From positions 1 to 39,345 of IMG/VR virus record IMGVR_UViG_3300042479_000206: DNA of 39,345 nucleotides, one strand, 5' to 3'. Numbering within the stretch: the first letter of the stretch is position 1; each line of letters starts with the position of its first letter. The notes beneath the pieces are model-generated. The model was not told the DNA's origin. It saw only the letters and a program-made list of their open reading frames with translations, and did not search any database. This document shows positions 33,601-39,345 of the stretch, one piece after another. Both the position numbers and the translations under genes were made by a program. Origin of the DNA: a virus.

Positions 33601-35985
33601 ACTTGCATTTAAGTTGAATGTATAAGTTACATTTCTTACTAAAAATAATGTTGGGTTTGCATTAATAGCCGCTCCATCAAAAGTGTATGAAATACTACCA
33701 TTATTTGTTACATTAAATACAGTTTGTATTGATGATGTTGGTAAATACGTTGCGGATGCTGATATAAGCATACTACCTGTAAAGGTTGAGAACGAATTTA
33801 CTCTAAATCCATTATTTGGTGTAATTGATGCGGTTACAGACCCACTTCCAATTCTTGAAAGGTCTAAATCTTCAATTGCACTAATGGGTATTTCAAATAA
33901 TCTAGCACCACTACCAGAGTAAGATGAGCCCGATGCTATCTCAATACCCCTAGCACCACTTACAAAAAGTGAACCTGTAAATTGCGAACCACTTTCTATG
34001 GATTGTACTCTAAATCCAAAATCGGAAGTTACGGATGCCGTTACACTAGAACTAGCTATTAAATTTGATAGGAGTGCATCCGGAGTAAGTGCTGATCGTG
34101 GTATATCAAATAGTCTTGCACCACTTCCAGAATAAGATGAACCGGAGGTCAATTCTATACCCCTGCCCCCACTTACAAAAAGAGAACCTGTAAATTGAGA
34201 ACCACTTTCTTCTGATTTAACTATAAATCCAAAGTTAGGTGATACTGATGCCGTTACACTACCACTTGCTATTCTAAAAGCATCTCCTGTAAATGATGTG
34301 AATGGTATATTAAATAACCCCTCACCACTACCACTAAAAAAACCACTACCAGACGGAATAAATACACTTCCACTAATTTGAATAGAACCCGTAAATTGGG
34401 ACCCACTTGTTTGAGATTCTACCTTAAATCCAAAATTAGGTGATACTGATGCCGTTACTGAACCAGACTCTATTTTTGGAGCTACTGCAGCTTGTACGTT
34501 TGTTAATTGAGAACCATCTCCAATGAATGAGAATGCCTTTACACTTCCACTAACATCAATACTTCCAGTAAATTGAGAACCAAATTGAGAACCAGTAAAT
34601 GGAGTTTCTACTTTAAATCCAAAATCAGGTGAAACCGATGCGGTTACTGAACCTGATTTTATTTCCGTAGATATTAATGCATCTTCGGTTAATGCTGAAC
34701 GAGGTATATTTCTTAGGAATTGAGCATCTCCATAATAAGATGAACCAGATGCCAATTGTATCGAACCACTAAATGGTGATACGAATAAACTACCACTAAT
34801 ATTAACCGAACCACTAAGTTGAGAACCACTTTGTTGTGATTCTACTTTAAATCCAAAATTAGGTGATACTGATGCGGTTACACTACCACTAGCTAATTCA
34901 GTTGATACTAACGAATCAATATTAAGTGCTGATAATGGTATATTAAATAATCCCTCACCACTACCACTAAAGAAACCACTACCAGATGGTATTACAACGT
35001 TTCCACTTACAAAAAGTGAACCAGTAAAAGTAGAACCACTTGCTAATGAGTTTACGTTAAATCCAAATACAGGTGAAACAGATGCCGTTACACTACCACT
35101 TGCTATTTTATTTGCTACTAATGAATCTATATTAAGTGCCGAAAGTGGGATGTTAAATAATCCCTCACCACTACCACTAAAGAAACCACTACCAGATGGT
35201 ATGGTTATATTTCCACTTACAAAAAGGGAACCTGTAAAAGTTGAACCCTTCTCTATTGAAAGTACTCTAAATCCATCTTCAGGTGTTACTGATGCGGTTA
35301 TTGAACCGGTTGATAATCTTGTAGCTTGTGGTAAATTAAATATATCTCTACCATCTCCAAAGAAAGAACCTGTAAATGAACTACTAATTGATTGTGATGC
35401 AGTTATATCATTTACAATAATGGATGAACTTACTAATACAGATCCAGTAAATTCTTGTCTATCATCATATCTATCACCAAAAATATTTGAACCCGATGAA
35501 TAAATTATTGATGATGATATATAACTTACAATTATAGTTTCTGCATAAATTGTATCATCAACATAAAGGTCACCTTGAACTCTAGTGTTTGTATTGATTA
35601 CTAAATCGCCTTGCTTAAAAGATGCCGTTGCCGAACCACTTGCTATAATTCGTGCTTCAGGTAAATTAAATAATTGTGAACCATCTCCACCAAAAGAACC
35701 AGTAAAAGAACCAGTAAAACTACCACTTAAAGATTGGGCACTACCAGTAAATGAACCAGTAAATTGTCCAGTTACCCTATCTAAATCTAAACTTCTTACA
35801 AATCCTCTATTACCTTGGTCATCTGAAACTACAATAGCTGGAGAACCAGAAAGAGATGCTGAGAAATTTGGGACACCTAAATTCGGTTCAGCTTGAGATA
35901 AATCTAAAAACTGATACCTATCTTGTGTTACATTTTTGGGTGAAATTACCCTTACCCTACCCGTTAATAGATTACTAATTGCCAT
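24682..35985 (-). CDS. Giant fibre with TGS repeats, two cupredoxin-like domains and a Gly-x-x shaft (3,767 aa)
   Basis: Longest gene of the window (11.3 kb). Order: 1-110, head with 'FTGSFTGS' elements; about 110-2100, some 25 units of roughly 60-70 residues built on SGSVTASVSPNFGF.V, FTGS..VSGS and LF.IP.SAL; two inserted cupredoxin-like domains at about 744-857 and 1376-1484; 2100-2470, modules also found in other phage fibres (GDLQNFVRNSQTSS); 2472-3605, a Gly-Thr-Ser triplet shaft punctuated by eleven DGTFFGSSG motifs and four TTPPNFTSG blocks; 3610-3767, a C-terminal domain (SITWPASVDWVNGSAPILTS, YYGFVVGKNMS) of a kind seen at fibre ends. It has no S74 domain, unlike the other fibre. 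Two promoter-like octamers precede it. Product may be a long tail fibre or a whisker-like appendage. Confidence 0.92.
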   Translation of the reverse strand: MAISNLLTGRVRVISPKNVTQDRYQFLDLSQAEPNLGVPNFSASLSGSPAIVVSDDQGNRGFVRSLDLDRVTGQFTGSFTGSAQSLSGSFTGSFTGSFGGDGSQLFNLPEARIIASGSATASFKQGDLVINTNTRVQGDLYVDDTIYAETIIVSYISSSIIYSSGSNIFGDRYDDRQEFTGSVLVSSSIIVNDITASQSISSSFTGSFFGDGRDIFNLPQATRLSTGSITASVTPEDGFRVLSIEKGSTFTGSLFVSGNITIPSGSGFFSGSGEGLFNIPLSALNIDSLVANKIASGSVTASVSPVFGFNVNSLASGSTFTGSLFVSGNVVIPSGSGFFSGSGEGLFNIPLSALNIDSLVSTELASGSVTASVSPNFGFKVESQQSGSQLSGSVNISGSLFVSPFSGSIQLASGSSYYGDAQFLRNIPRSALTEDALISTEIKSGSVTASVSPDFGFKVETPFTGSQFGSQFTGSIDVSGSVKAFSFIGDGSQLTNVQAAVAPKIESGSVTASVSPNFGFKVESQTSGSQFTGSIQISGSVFIPSGSGFFSGSGEGLFNIPFTSFTGDAFRIASGSVTASVSPNFGFIVKSEESGSQFTGSLFVSGGRGIELTSGSSYSGSGARLFDIPRSALTPDALLSNLIASSSVTASVTSDFGFRVQSIESGSQFTGSLFVSGARGIEIASGSSYSGSGARLFEIPISAIEDLDLSRIGSGSVTASITPNNGFRVNSFSTFTGSMLISASATYLPTSSIQTVFNVTNNGSISYTFDGAAINANPTLFLVRNVTYTFNLNASGHPFYIKTIPSTGTTNVYNTGVTNNGDDNGVILFTPTSETPNTLYYNCQFHSLMGGIINIVDGILQRGPDVVITGSLNVSEIVRAREFTGSFSGSFFQGDGSGLFNIPRSALTEDSFRIASGSITASVTPQFGFRVESATVGSEFTGSIDVSGSVIASAVAAVSMSAFDISGSFVGDGSRLTNIIIPPLETTQIASGSVTASAEPDKGFIVKSAQFGSQFTGSIFVSGSRGIELVSGSSYSGSGARLFDIPRTALAPDALDTNRILSGSVTASVTPQFGFRVESTERGSQFSGSLFLSGSVFLRTGSFSGSGRQLFDIPIAALSDLDTSKIFSGSVTASVSPNFGFVVTSVASGSIFSGSLVVSGSSNFRMGVSASVFSGSGAGLTDIPFSALSQELFRIASGSVTASALADRGFVVESVASGSRITGSVAITGSLRVTATSGSLILDSSSAYFGEGTYLRNIPRNALSEDALISTEIKSGSVTASVSPNFGFIVKSAESGSEFTGSVDVSGSVTVKSGSFFVGDGRFLNNITLANLAIDSTKIFSGSATASISPTEGFEVNTHSRFDGSFIVSSSGRPTPSYLIDNVFLVTNDGSSAYNISNALVSGSNPTITLVKGVTYTFNVNASGHPFWIKTINSTGTGNAYNSGITNNGDDSGLIIFTPPLDAPDTLYYNCQLHGSMGGVINLLNELTIPAEIKFIGNTKIEGNLTASMFSGSGRGLFDIPRSAITEDSVRIASGSATASIAPDTGFIVITPFTSSFGEDGSFTASIASKFTGSISVSGSLFVNDISGGLFINSSSFLYADGTFLRRIPRSALTEDALISTEIKSGSVTASVSPNFGFVVTSPFTSSLGENGVFTASIASKFTGSISVSGSLFVNDTSGGLFIESSSFIYAEGTFLRNIPRSALTEDALLSSFIVSGSITASVTPDEGFKVITDRTGSQLGSQFTGSIEVSGSIRATDFLFGDGRFITNVQAAAAPLIASGSATASVQSGNKLIITTGATGSGIGSEFTGSISVSGSLYASDFIFGDGRFITNVQAAAAPLIASGSATASVQSGNTFIVTTSATGSAIGSRFTGSIDVSGSVKAFTFIGDGSQLTNVQAAASPLIASGSATASVANGQQFIVTTAPLSGSYQSQFTSSVAISGSITASIYFGDGGGLFNIPPDAIENLELNKINSGSGIAIIDPTKLNVNVPITAARYDGDGSGLFNIPPDALDDLQIDRIQSGSFEAVISPNRGLQIGTRTFVSGNLSVTGGLFVTGGNVIISSGSSFIGDGSGLTNINIANLAFETSLLQSGSAIARISPNFGFVVNTSSLIDGNLVVSNQITASNLIFAPLFTGSFLGTYNFQGVGPTASAEYDILRFDENRGYFVPQPETTLTETVSFNSVSDLTIVHNLGIRYPMVQVYATGSEDQILPGQIISINDDTIQIKFAGLTSGHVVIGSGGSLINGTIPGDRVFGNVLSASYAIRAGVAESVVGFDSASLSALGDLQNFVRNSQTSSMRVFSAVSSSYALTASYALNAGDGGGTDLFVYYTSSLVKSQTAKINFTGSGVSVTTSGSDGVLVTILGGGGAGIGDLLSSQTSSMLVGTASLAFTASYALYALNAEGVNTASFLQVNKDSNINANLTISGSLGVSGSLLLQSLQTGSSEDVVIWNSITKKLERRNIAAAVGSSGTGGTSGFDGSAGSSGTSGTSGTSGTSGVDGTSGSSGSSGSSGTSGVDGTSGSSGTSGTSGSSGTSGSSGTSGSSGSSGTSGSSGTSGSSGSSGTSGSTGSSGSSGTSGSSGSSGTSGSSGTSGTTGSEGTSGTSGTSGSSGSSGSSGSGGTSGTSGTSGTSGTSGTSGTSGSSGSGGTSGTSGTSGSSGTSGTAGSGGSSGSSGSGGSSGSSGSSGSGGSSGTSGTSGSGGSSGTSGTAGSGGSSGSSGSGGSSGTSGTSGTSGSSATAGTGGTSGSSGSGGSSGTSGVSGTSGTSGTSGTSGTSGSNGISGTSGTSGTSGSGGTSGTSGTSGTTGSAGTSGTSGTSGTSGSSGSSGTSGEDGSSGTSGSSGTSGTSGSSGTSGSSGTSGSSGSSGSSGSSGTSGTTGSSGTSGTSGTSGTSGSNGSSGTSGSSGSSGTSGTTGSSGTSGIDGTSGTSGSSGTSGVDGTSGTSGTSGTSGSSGTSGSSGTSGIDGTSGTSGIDGSSGSSGTSGSSGTSGTTGSSGTSGTSGIDGTSGTSGTSGSSGTSGSTGTDGTSGTSGTTGSSGTSGIDGTSGTSGTDGTSGTSGSSGTSGTSGTSGTSGLDGTFFGSSGSSGTSGTSATSGTSGTSGTSGTSGIDGTFFGSSGTSGTTGSDGTSGTSGTSGTSGSSGSGGSSGSSGTSGLDGTFFGSSGSNGTSGTNGTNGTSGTDGSTGTAGTSGTSGESGTSGLDGTFFGSSGTNGTAGTSGSSGTSGSSGTSGTSGSSGTSGFDGTFFGSSGSSGSSGTSGSGTSGTSGSSGSSGTSGLDGTFFGSSGSSGSSGTSGAGTDGSAGTSGTSGSSGTSGFDGTFFGSSGTSGESGTAGTSGTSGESGSNGSSGTAGTSGFDGTFFGSSGTSGSSGSSGSTGTAGTSGSSGTSGTSGTSGFDGTFFGSSGTSGSTGTAGSSGSTGTAGTSGSSGTSATSGTSGFDGTFFGSSGISGTSGTSGTSGSTGTAGTAGSSGTSGSGGSSGTSGLNGTFFGSSGTSGTSGGIGSTGQAGTSGTSGTTPPNFTSGTSGSGGTSGQTGTSGTSGTTPPNFTSGTSGSGGTSGETGTSGTSGTTPPNFTSGTAGSGGTSGQTGTSGTSGTTPPNFTSGTSGTNGFSLNGTTNNGLLTYQDVPVQANVESNLTFDGTSLSITGNIVSSTHITSTTFRETYLDLGPGTNTTIDLSLANNFRRQFTGTSAILFTNPPSSNAFGFTFTMVNAGGYSITWPASVDWVNGSAPILTSIGTDVLSFFTFNNGTTYYGFVVGKNMS
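25130..28575 (-). repeat. Gly-Thr-Ser triplet shaft of the giant fibre with DGTFFGSSG punctuation
   Basis: About 1,130 residues in which Gly occupies every third position with rare exceptions. Triplets are GTS, GSS, GGS, GTT, GTA, GES and GID. In the C-terminal half, 'G(F/L/I)(D/N)GTFFGSSG' recurs eleven times, every 25-40 residues. Codon use inside the triplets is varied. Confidence 0.95.
31530..31860 (-). other. Second cupredoxin-like domain of the giant fibre
   Basis: Residues about 1376-1484. Pattern: GVTYTFNVNASGHPFWIKT, NNGDDSGLIIFTPP, then TLYYNCQLHGSMGG. His in GHPF and C-x2-H-x2-M near the end supply the four ligand types of a type 1 copper site. Confidence 0.72.
33415..33757 (-). 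other. First cupredoxin-like domain of the giant fibre
   Basis: Residues about 744-857. Pattern: NVTYTFNLNASGHPFYIKT, NNGDDNGVILFTPT, then TLYYNCQFHSLMGG. Ligand-type residues His, Cys, His and Met are in the same places as in the second copy. Confidence 0.73.
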
Positions 35986-36005
35986 TCTTTACTTTCCAGC
36001 TTTTT

Positions 36006-36013
36006 TATAAATA
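36006..36013 (-). promoter_or_regulatory. Late-promoter-like element TATTTATA, proximal copy before the giant fibre
   Basis: In the 68-base gap between the 305-residue gene and the giant fibre gene, 21 bases before its start codon. Confidence 0.6.
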
Positions 36014-36025
36014 TAATGAATCCCT

Positions 36026-36033
36026 TATAAATA
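36026..36033 (-). promoter_or_regulatory. Late-promoter-like element TATTTATA, distal copy before the giant fibre
   Basis: Second copy exactly 20 bases upstream of the proximal one (41 bases before the start codon). The two copies may act as tandem promoters. Confidence 0.52.
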
Positions 36034-36053
36034 TTACCCAAAGATAATATCAC

Positions 36054-36971
36054 TTATTCATTCGCACTTTCAAGCAAAGAAAGAACTACAGTTAATTCAG
36101 TTGAGCCCGAAACAATGAATCCGTATGTTTCTTCTAATACTAATTTACCAGAAACTACGGGAGAAAGCGAATCCGCTGGTGGTATTGTAACATTAGTAAC
36201 TAATCTTACAGCTTCTTGTTCAGTAAAAACAGGAGCTTCAATAGTTTCTTTAATTACATCCACTAAAGAATTTACAAGATATATAGATGCAGATATTCCA
36301 GCTTCAGTACCATTTGTAAATCCAGTTAGTACAGATTGAGTAACACCACTTTGAAATAACAATGGTGAATCAGCCGAACCAGTTGTTGATTGGTTTTTTA
36401 TAATTTGATTAGATAATACTTTTAAATAATCTAAAGCAAATAAAGATGCTGAGTATTCAGTTGAATCTATAAGAGATTTACCATTTTTATCAAAGTATGC
36501 TTTTGCTGCTTTGTTTGTTCTAATTGTTGTATTATTCGCAATATCATATTTGATTGCATCCACATCATCTAAAGTATTTTGCTCAAAGTAATCAGATATA
36601 AATACAAATGGCGTTTCTGATAAATTATTTTGATTTTGAGTGTATGCTGCTATTTCTTTTCTTAAAAATTGTCTATTTGCATTTAATAATAAAGATGCGC
36701 TAGAAAAACTACCACTAAAATTTGATAAAGATACAGAAGAACTTACAAATCCACTACCACTATATACATTACCAAATTGAGGTACAGGTATTTCTTTATT
36801 TGATGTTACAAATATAGTAACAGGTTGTGTTACCAAACTATTATTTGTAATTTGACAAGATAACACAATTGATGATACCCCCACCGGAGTTGTATATATT
36901 TCATCAGGTTCACCAGTCAGTCCTGTTACAACTGACTGGAATCGATTTAACGGTATAAAAACTTCTGCCAT
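36054..36971 (-). CDS. Virion structural protein, T4-like phage type (305 aa)
   Basis: Residues 1-60 look like a beta domain (TGEPDEIYTTPVGVSSIVLS, CQITNNSLVTQPVTIFVTSN), a pattern often seen in small structural proteins of aquatic T4-like phages. The centre is helical and charged (LLLNANRQFLRKEIAAYTQN, DVDAIKYDIANN) and shares the 'LL..NR.F...E..AY' pattern with the repeat units of its upstream neighbour. The C-terminus returns to beta structure (KLVLEETYGFIVSGSTELTV). No membrane segment. It follows the repeat protein by 25 bases and has no promoter-like octamer of its own, so it is probably co-transcribed. Exact location in the particle unknown. Confidence 0.77.
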   Translation of the reverse strand: MAEVFIPLNRFQSVVTGLTGEPDEIYTTPVGVSSIVLSCQITNNSLVTQPVTIFVTSNKEIPVPQFGNVYSGSGFVSSSVSLSNFSGSFSSASLLLNANRQFLRKEIAAYTQNQNNLSETPFVFISDYFEQNTLDDVDAIKYDIANNTTIRTNKAAKAYFDKNGKSLIDSTEYSASLFALDYLKVLSNQIIKNQSTTGSADSPLLFQSGVTQSVLTGFTNGTEAGISASIYLVNSLVDVIKETIEAPVFTEQEAVRLVTNVTIPPADSLSPVVSGKLVLEETYGFIVSGSTELTVVLSLLESANE

Positions 36972-36996
36972 TTCTTTTTATTTTTTATTTTCTTTT

Positions 36997-39345
36997 TTAT
37001 ATTTGTAGTGCCAATGAGAACGGAGTTACTAATGAGAATAGAGATTTACTAAATGTTCTACCCACAAGAGTACCAGTTGCCTGATTAATACTTAATCCCG
37101 TACCAATTCTAAAGTCACCATCCTGATTACCCGATGTGAAGAAGATTCTACCTCCACCCAATTCGGTAATTTCAAAATCAGGATTTGGAACACCACTACC
37201 ACCCTGATTTGGAGGAAGTGCTTTAAATGTCACACCACTACCATTATAAGAGTAGTCAATACCAGTTGCCACAATTAGAGAACCAAATGATTCTAATGGT
37301 GCTCCTGCTGCGATAAATTCTGCTCTAGTTCTTAGATATCTATTAGTTTCTAATGTTTCCACTAATTGGTCTCTAGTAACCACCACCGCACTTCCGTATT
37401 GGCCATCGTAGTATGAAGATGCTGCTCTAATTCCTCTTTCGTTTCCACCATACAATAAGTCAGTAACACACGCATCTACAATAAATCCAGTATCACGTGA
37501 ACAACTTGCCTCATTATATACTAAATATGGGAAAGCTCCATTTGTGTATCCAATTGCTCTTTGTTTTAATTCTTCTTTACCAGCTTTCAATCTTTCAGCT
37601 GCTTGTCTTCTCTTAGTAGACGGTGCTAAATAAGTTAATAGAGTATTTGCTACTATCTTTTCTGATAATCCTCTTGCGAAGTTAATACCATCTACCGTTT
37701 GTTTCTTTTGTCCATTATTATCACCATAACTTTCCACAATTGCTACTGATGGGAATTTGTAATAGTATGAACCTGCTTCAATACTTCTCTCATTACCACC
37801 ATAAACTAAGTCAGTTCTAATTGCATCTATGATAAATCCCAAATCTCTACTACAACTTGCTTCATTGTATTTTAAGTTACTCCAAGAAGAAGATAAGAAT
37901 GTTATAGTTTCTTTTTGTATTAACGTTTTGTTATCTGTCAATAATTTTGCTGTTGTTATTAAAGATGCAGATGGTTCTAAATAAGTTGGATTGATTACTA
38001 CTTTTTTAGATAACTTTCCAGCATATCTAATACCAGTAAGAGTTGGGTCTAATTGATTTTGAGTTGATGGTACACCCTTATTGATTGCGTTAGAAGGATA
38101 TAAGTAATAATACTGTCCTGCTATCACACTTCTTTCTTGTCCACCATATAATACATCCGTTGCTGCCGCATCTATTAGATATCCAACATCTCTCTTACAA
38201 GTTGCTTCGTTATAATATACACCACTCCAAGAAGAACTTACATAAGCGATAGTTTCAGCTGCCACAAATGATTTATTCTTTCTTAATAAATCAAATGATG
38301 CTGATGCTTGTAATGATGCAGTTACAAATTGTATATTTTGTGCAATCTTTTGTGCTATTCTACCTGCGTAATTTATACCATCAATTGTTTGTCCTAATTG
38401 TCCAACACCATCACCATCACCTTCAACTATTGCTAAAGATGGATATTCGTAATAGAATTTACCATTCAATACAGTTCTCTCATTACCACCATATAATAAA
38501 TCCGTAGTAACGCCATCTAATATATAACCAGTATCTCTCTTACACTTATCTTTATCATACTCAAATGTACTCCAGCTAGCAGTTAAGTAAGCTAGTGTTT
38601 CATTTTGTATAAACTCTCTATTTTTTCTCAACAAATTAACCGATGCTGATACCAATTGTGATGCTGTAACAAATGTTAATGATGCAGCTACATTCTTAGA
38701 AGTTTGTCCTGCGTATTTAACACCTGTCAATGTTGGTTGTAATTGTGCACCCTGCGCTTGTGATGGATATAAGTAATAGAATACCCCAGCGTTTGTACTT
38801 CTTTCATTTCCACCATATAATAAATCCGTAGAAACTGCATCTATGATATGACCAACATCTCTCTTACAAGTTACTTCATCATAAGATGCCGTACTCCAAG
38901 AAGAAGATAGATACGCAATAGTTTCATTTTGAATAAACTGTCTATTGTTTCTTATCAATGCGTATGATGCCGATACAACTGCTGATGCCGTTACATAATT
39001 TACATTTTGAATTACTTTTTGTACTAACTTACTTGCGTAGTTTATTCCATCAATAGTTTGATTTAATTGAGCTCCTTGCGCTTGTGATGGATAGTCATAA
39101 TAAAATCTACCATTTACTACTGATGCTGAATTTGAGTTGAATACTAAATCTTCAGCTGCCCCACTTATAATCAAGCCCACATCACGTCTACACTTACTTT
39201 CATCGTAAGATGCAGTTGACCAAGATGATGATAAATATGCAATAGTTTCATCCTGTATGAATGAAATATTATTTTTTAGTATTCCGTATGCAATCCATCT
39301 ATTATCATTACTTACCGGAGTTGTATAAGATGAAGTTGGTAAACT
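36997..39345 (-). CDS. Repeat-built virion structural protein, N-terminus cut by the window edge (at least 782 aa)
   Basis: The frame is open to the last base; an ATG at 39180 lies inside a repeat unit and is not the real start, because the 55 codons before it already encode FIQDETIAYLSSSWSTASYD, which matches the end of the other units. Six units of about 105-115 residues follow the pattern C.RD.G.IID...TDLLYGGNERS...G.(F/Y)YY.YPS.A, TI(D/T)GI.YA, LL..NR.FIQ.ETIAYLSSSWS. The last 90 residues form a different, Gly-rich beta domain (ELGGGRIFFTSGNQDGDFRI, INQATGTLVGRTF). Both parts resemble large structural proteins of T4-like cyanophages (recalled). The real N-terminus lies beyond 39345. Probably an elongated tail or baseplate appendage protein. 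Confidence 0.85.
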   Translation of the reverse strand, partial: SLPTSSYTTPVSNDNRWIAYGILKNNISFIQDETIAYLSSSWSTASYDESKCRRDVGLIISGAAEDLVFNSNSASVVNGRFYYDYPSQAQGAQLNQTIDGINYASKLVQKVIQNVNYVTASAVVSASYALIRNNRQFIQNETIAYLSSSWSTASYDEVTCKRDVGHIIDAVSTDLLYGGNERSTNAGVFYYLYPSQAQGAQLQPTLTGVKYAGQTSKNVAASLTFVTASQLVSASVNLLRKNREFIQNETLAYLTASWSTFEYDKDKCKRDTGYILDGVTTDLLYGGNERTVLNGKFYYEYPSLAIVEGDGDGVGQLGQTIDGINYAGRIAQKIAQNIQFVTASLQASASFDLLRKNKSFVAAETIAYVSSSWSGVYYNEATCKRDVGYLIDAAATDVLYGGQERSVIAGQYYYLYPSNAINKGVPSTQNQLDPTLTGIRYAGKLSKKVVINPTYLEPSASLITTAKLLTDNKTLIQKETITFLSSSWSNLKYNEASCSRDLGFIIDAIRTDLVYGGNERSIEAGSYYYKFPSVAIVESYGDNNGQKKQTVDGINFARGLSEKIVANTLLTYLAPSTKRRQAAERLKAGKEELKQRAIGYTNGAFPYLVYNEASCSRDTGFIVDACVTDLLYGGNERGIRAASSYYDGQYGSAVVVTRDQLVETLETNRYLRTRAEFIAAGAPLESFGSLIVATGIDYSYNGSGVTFKALPPNQGGSGVPNPDFEITELGGGRIFFTSGNQDGDFRIGTGLSINQATGTLVGRTFSKSLFSLVTPFSLALQI

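Larger units (their letters stand above)
29650..35650 (-). repeat. About 25 fibre units built on SGSVTASVSP
   Basis: Units of about 60-70 residues: (A/K/F)SGSVTASVSPxFGFxV, then GSxFTGSxxVSGS, then SGSxYSGSGxxLF(D/N)IPRSAL. One related unit occurs in the N-terminal part of the S74 fibre (SGSAIAQISPNNGLVI). Confidence 0.9.

Noticed and set aside
39178-39180. ATG at 39180 as the start of the repeat protein
   Set aside because: The frame is open through the window edge and the preceding 55 codons match the end of a repeat unit.

Overview
The window is the virion-structure region of a contractile-tailed, T4-related bacteriophage. It is AT-rich, tightly packed, and every protein gene I accept lies on the minus strand, so transcription runs from high to low coordinates. 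In that order it holds: a repeat-built structural protein cut by the right edge (36997-39345), a second structural protein, a 3,767-residue fibre, a PKD plus leucine-rich-repeat protein, a fibre-assembly chaperone, two small structural proteins, a 2,939-residue fibre ending in an S74 self-cleaving chaperone, a small protein with an EF-hand loop, the tail sheath, the tail tube, a gp26-like baseplate chaperone with a frame-shifted extension, a 71-residue protein, the tape measure, and a baseplate group (974, 95, 763 and 123 residues). The first 294 bases hold the 5' part of a tmRNA (ssrA).

The two giant fibre genes fill about half of the window. Both carry long Gly-x-x (mostly Gly-Thr-Ser) stretches and share flanking modules. 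The larger one also carries about 25 copies of a short beta-type repeat and two embedded cupredoxin-like domains with all four type 1 copper ligands.

A transcription map can be read from the sequence. Nearly every gap longer than 40 bases has an octamer TATTTATA (or a one-base variant) on the coding strand, 20-55 bases before the next start codon and often just after a terminator-like hairpin. Before the tmRNA it sits at -13 to -6 from the mature 5' end, the position of the T4 late-promoter element, although the base sequence is the reverse complement of the T4 TATAAATA. This divides the region into units: giant fibre/PKD-LRR/chaperone; two small proteins plus S74 fibre; EF-hand protein; sheath; tube; gp26-like plus frameshift ORF; 71-residue protein through the 123-residue baseplate gene; tmRNA.

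Host: the proteins resemble T4-like phages of aquatic bacteria, including families seen in cyanophages. The end of the tmRNA tag (GAYDYAVAA) fits the nine-residue G....YA.AA pattern of Bacteroidota tags, and many start codons have A-rich leaders without a clear Shine-Dalgarno. A Bacteroidota host is therefore my best inference, not a demonstrated fact.
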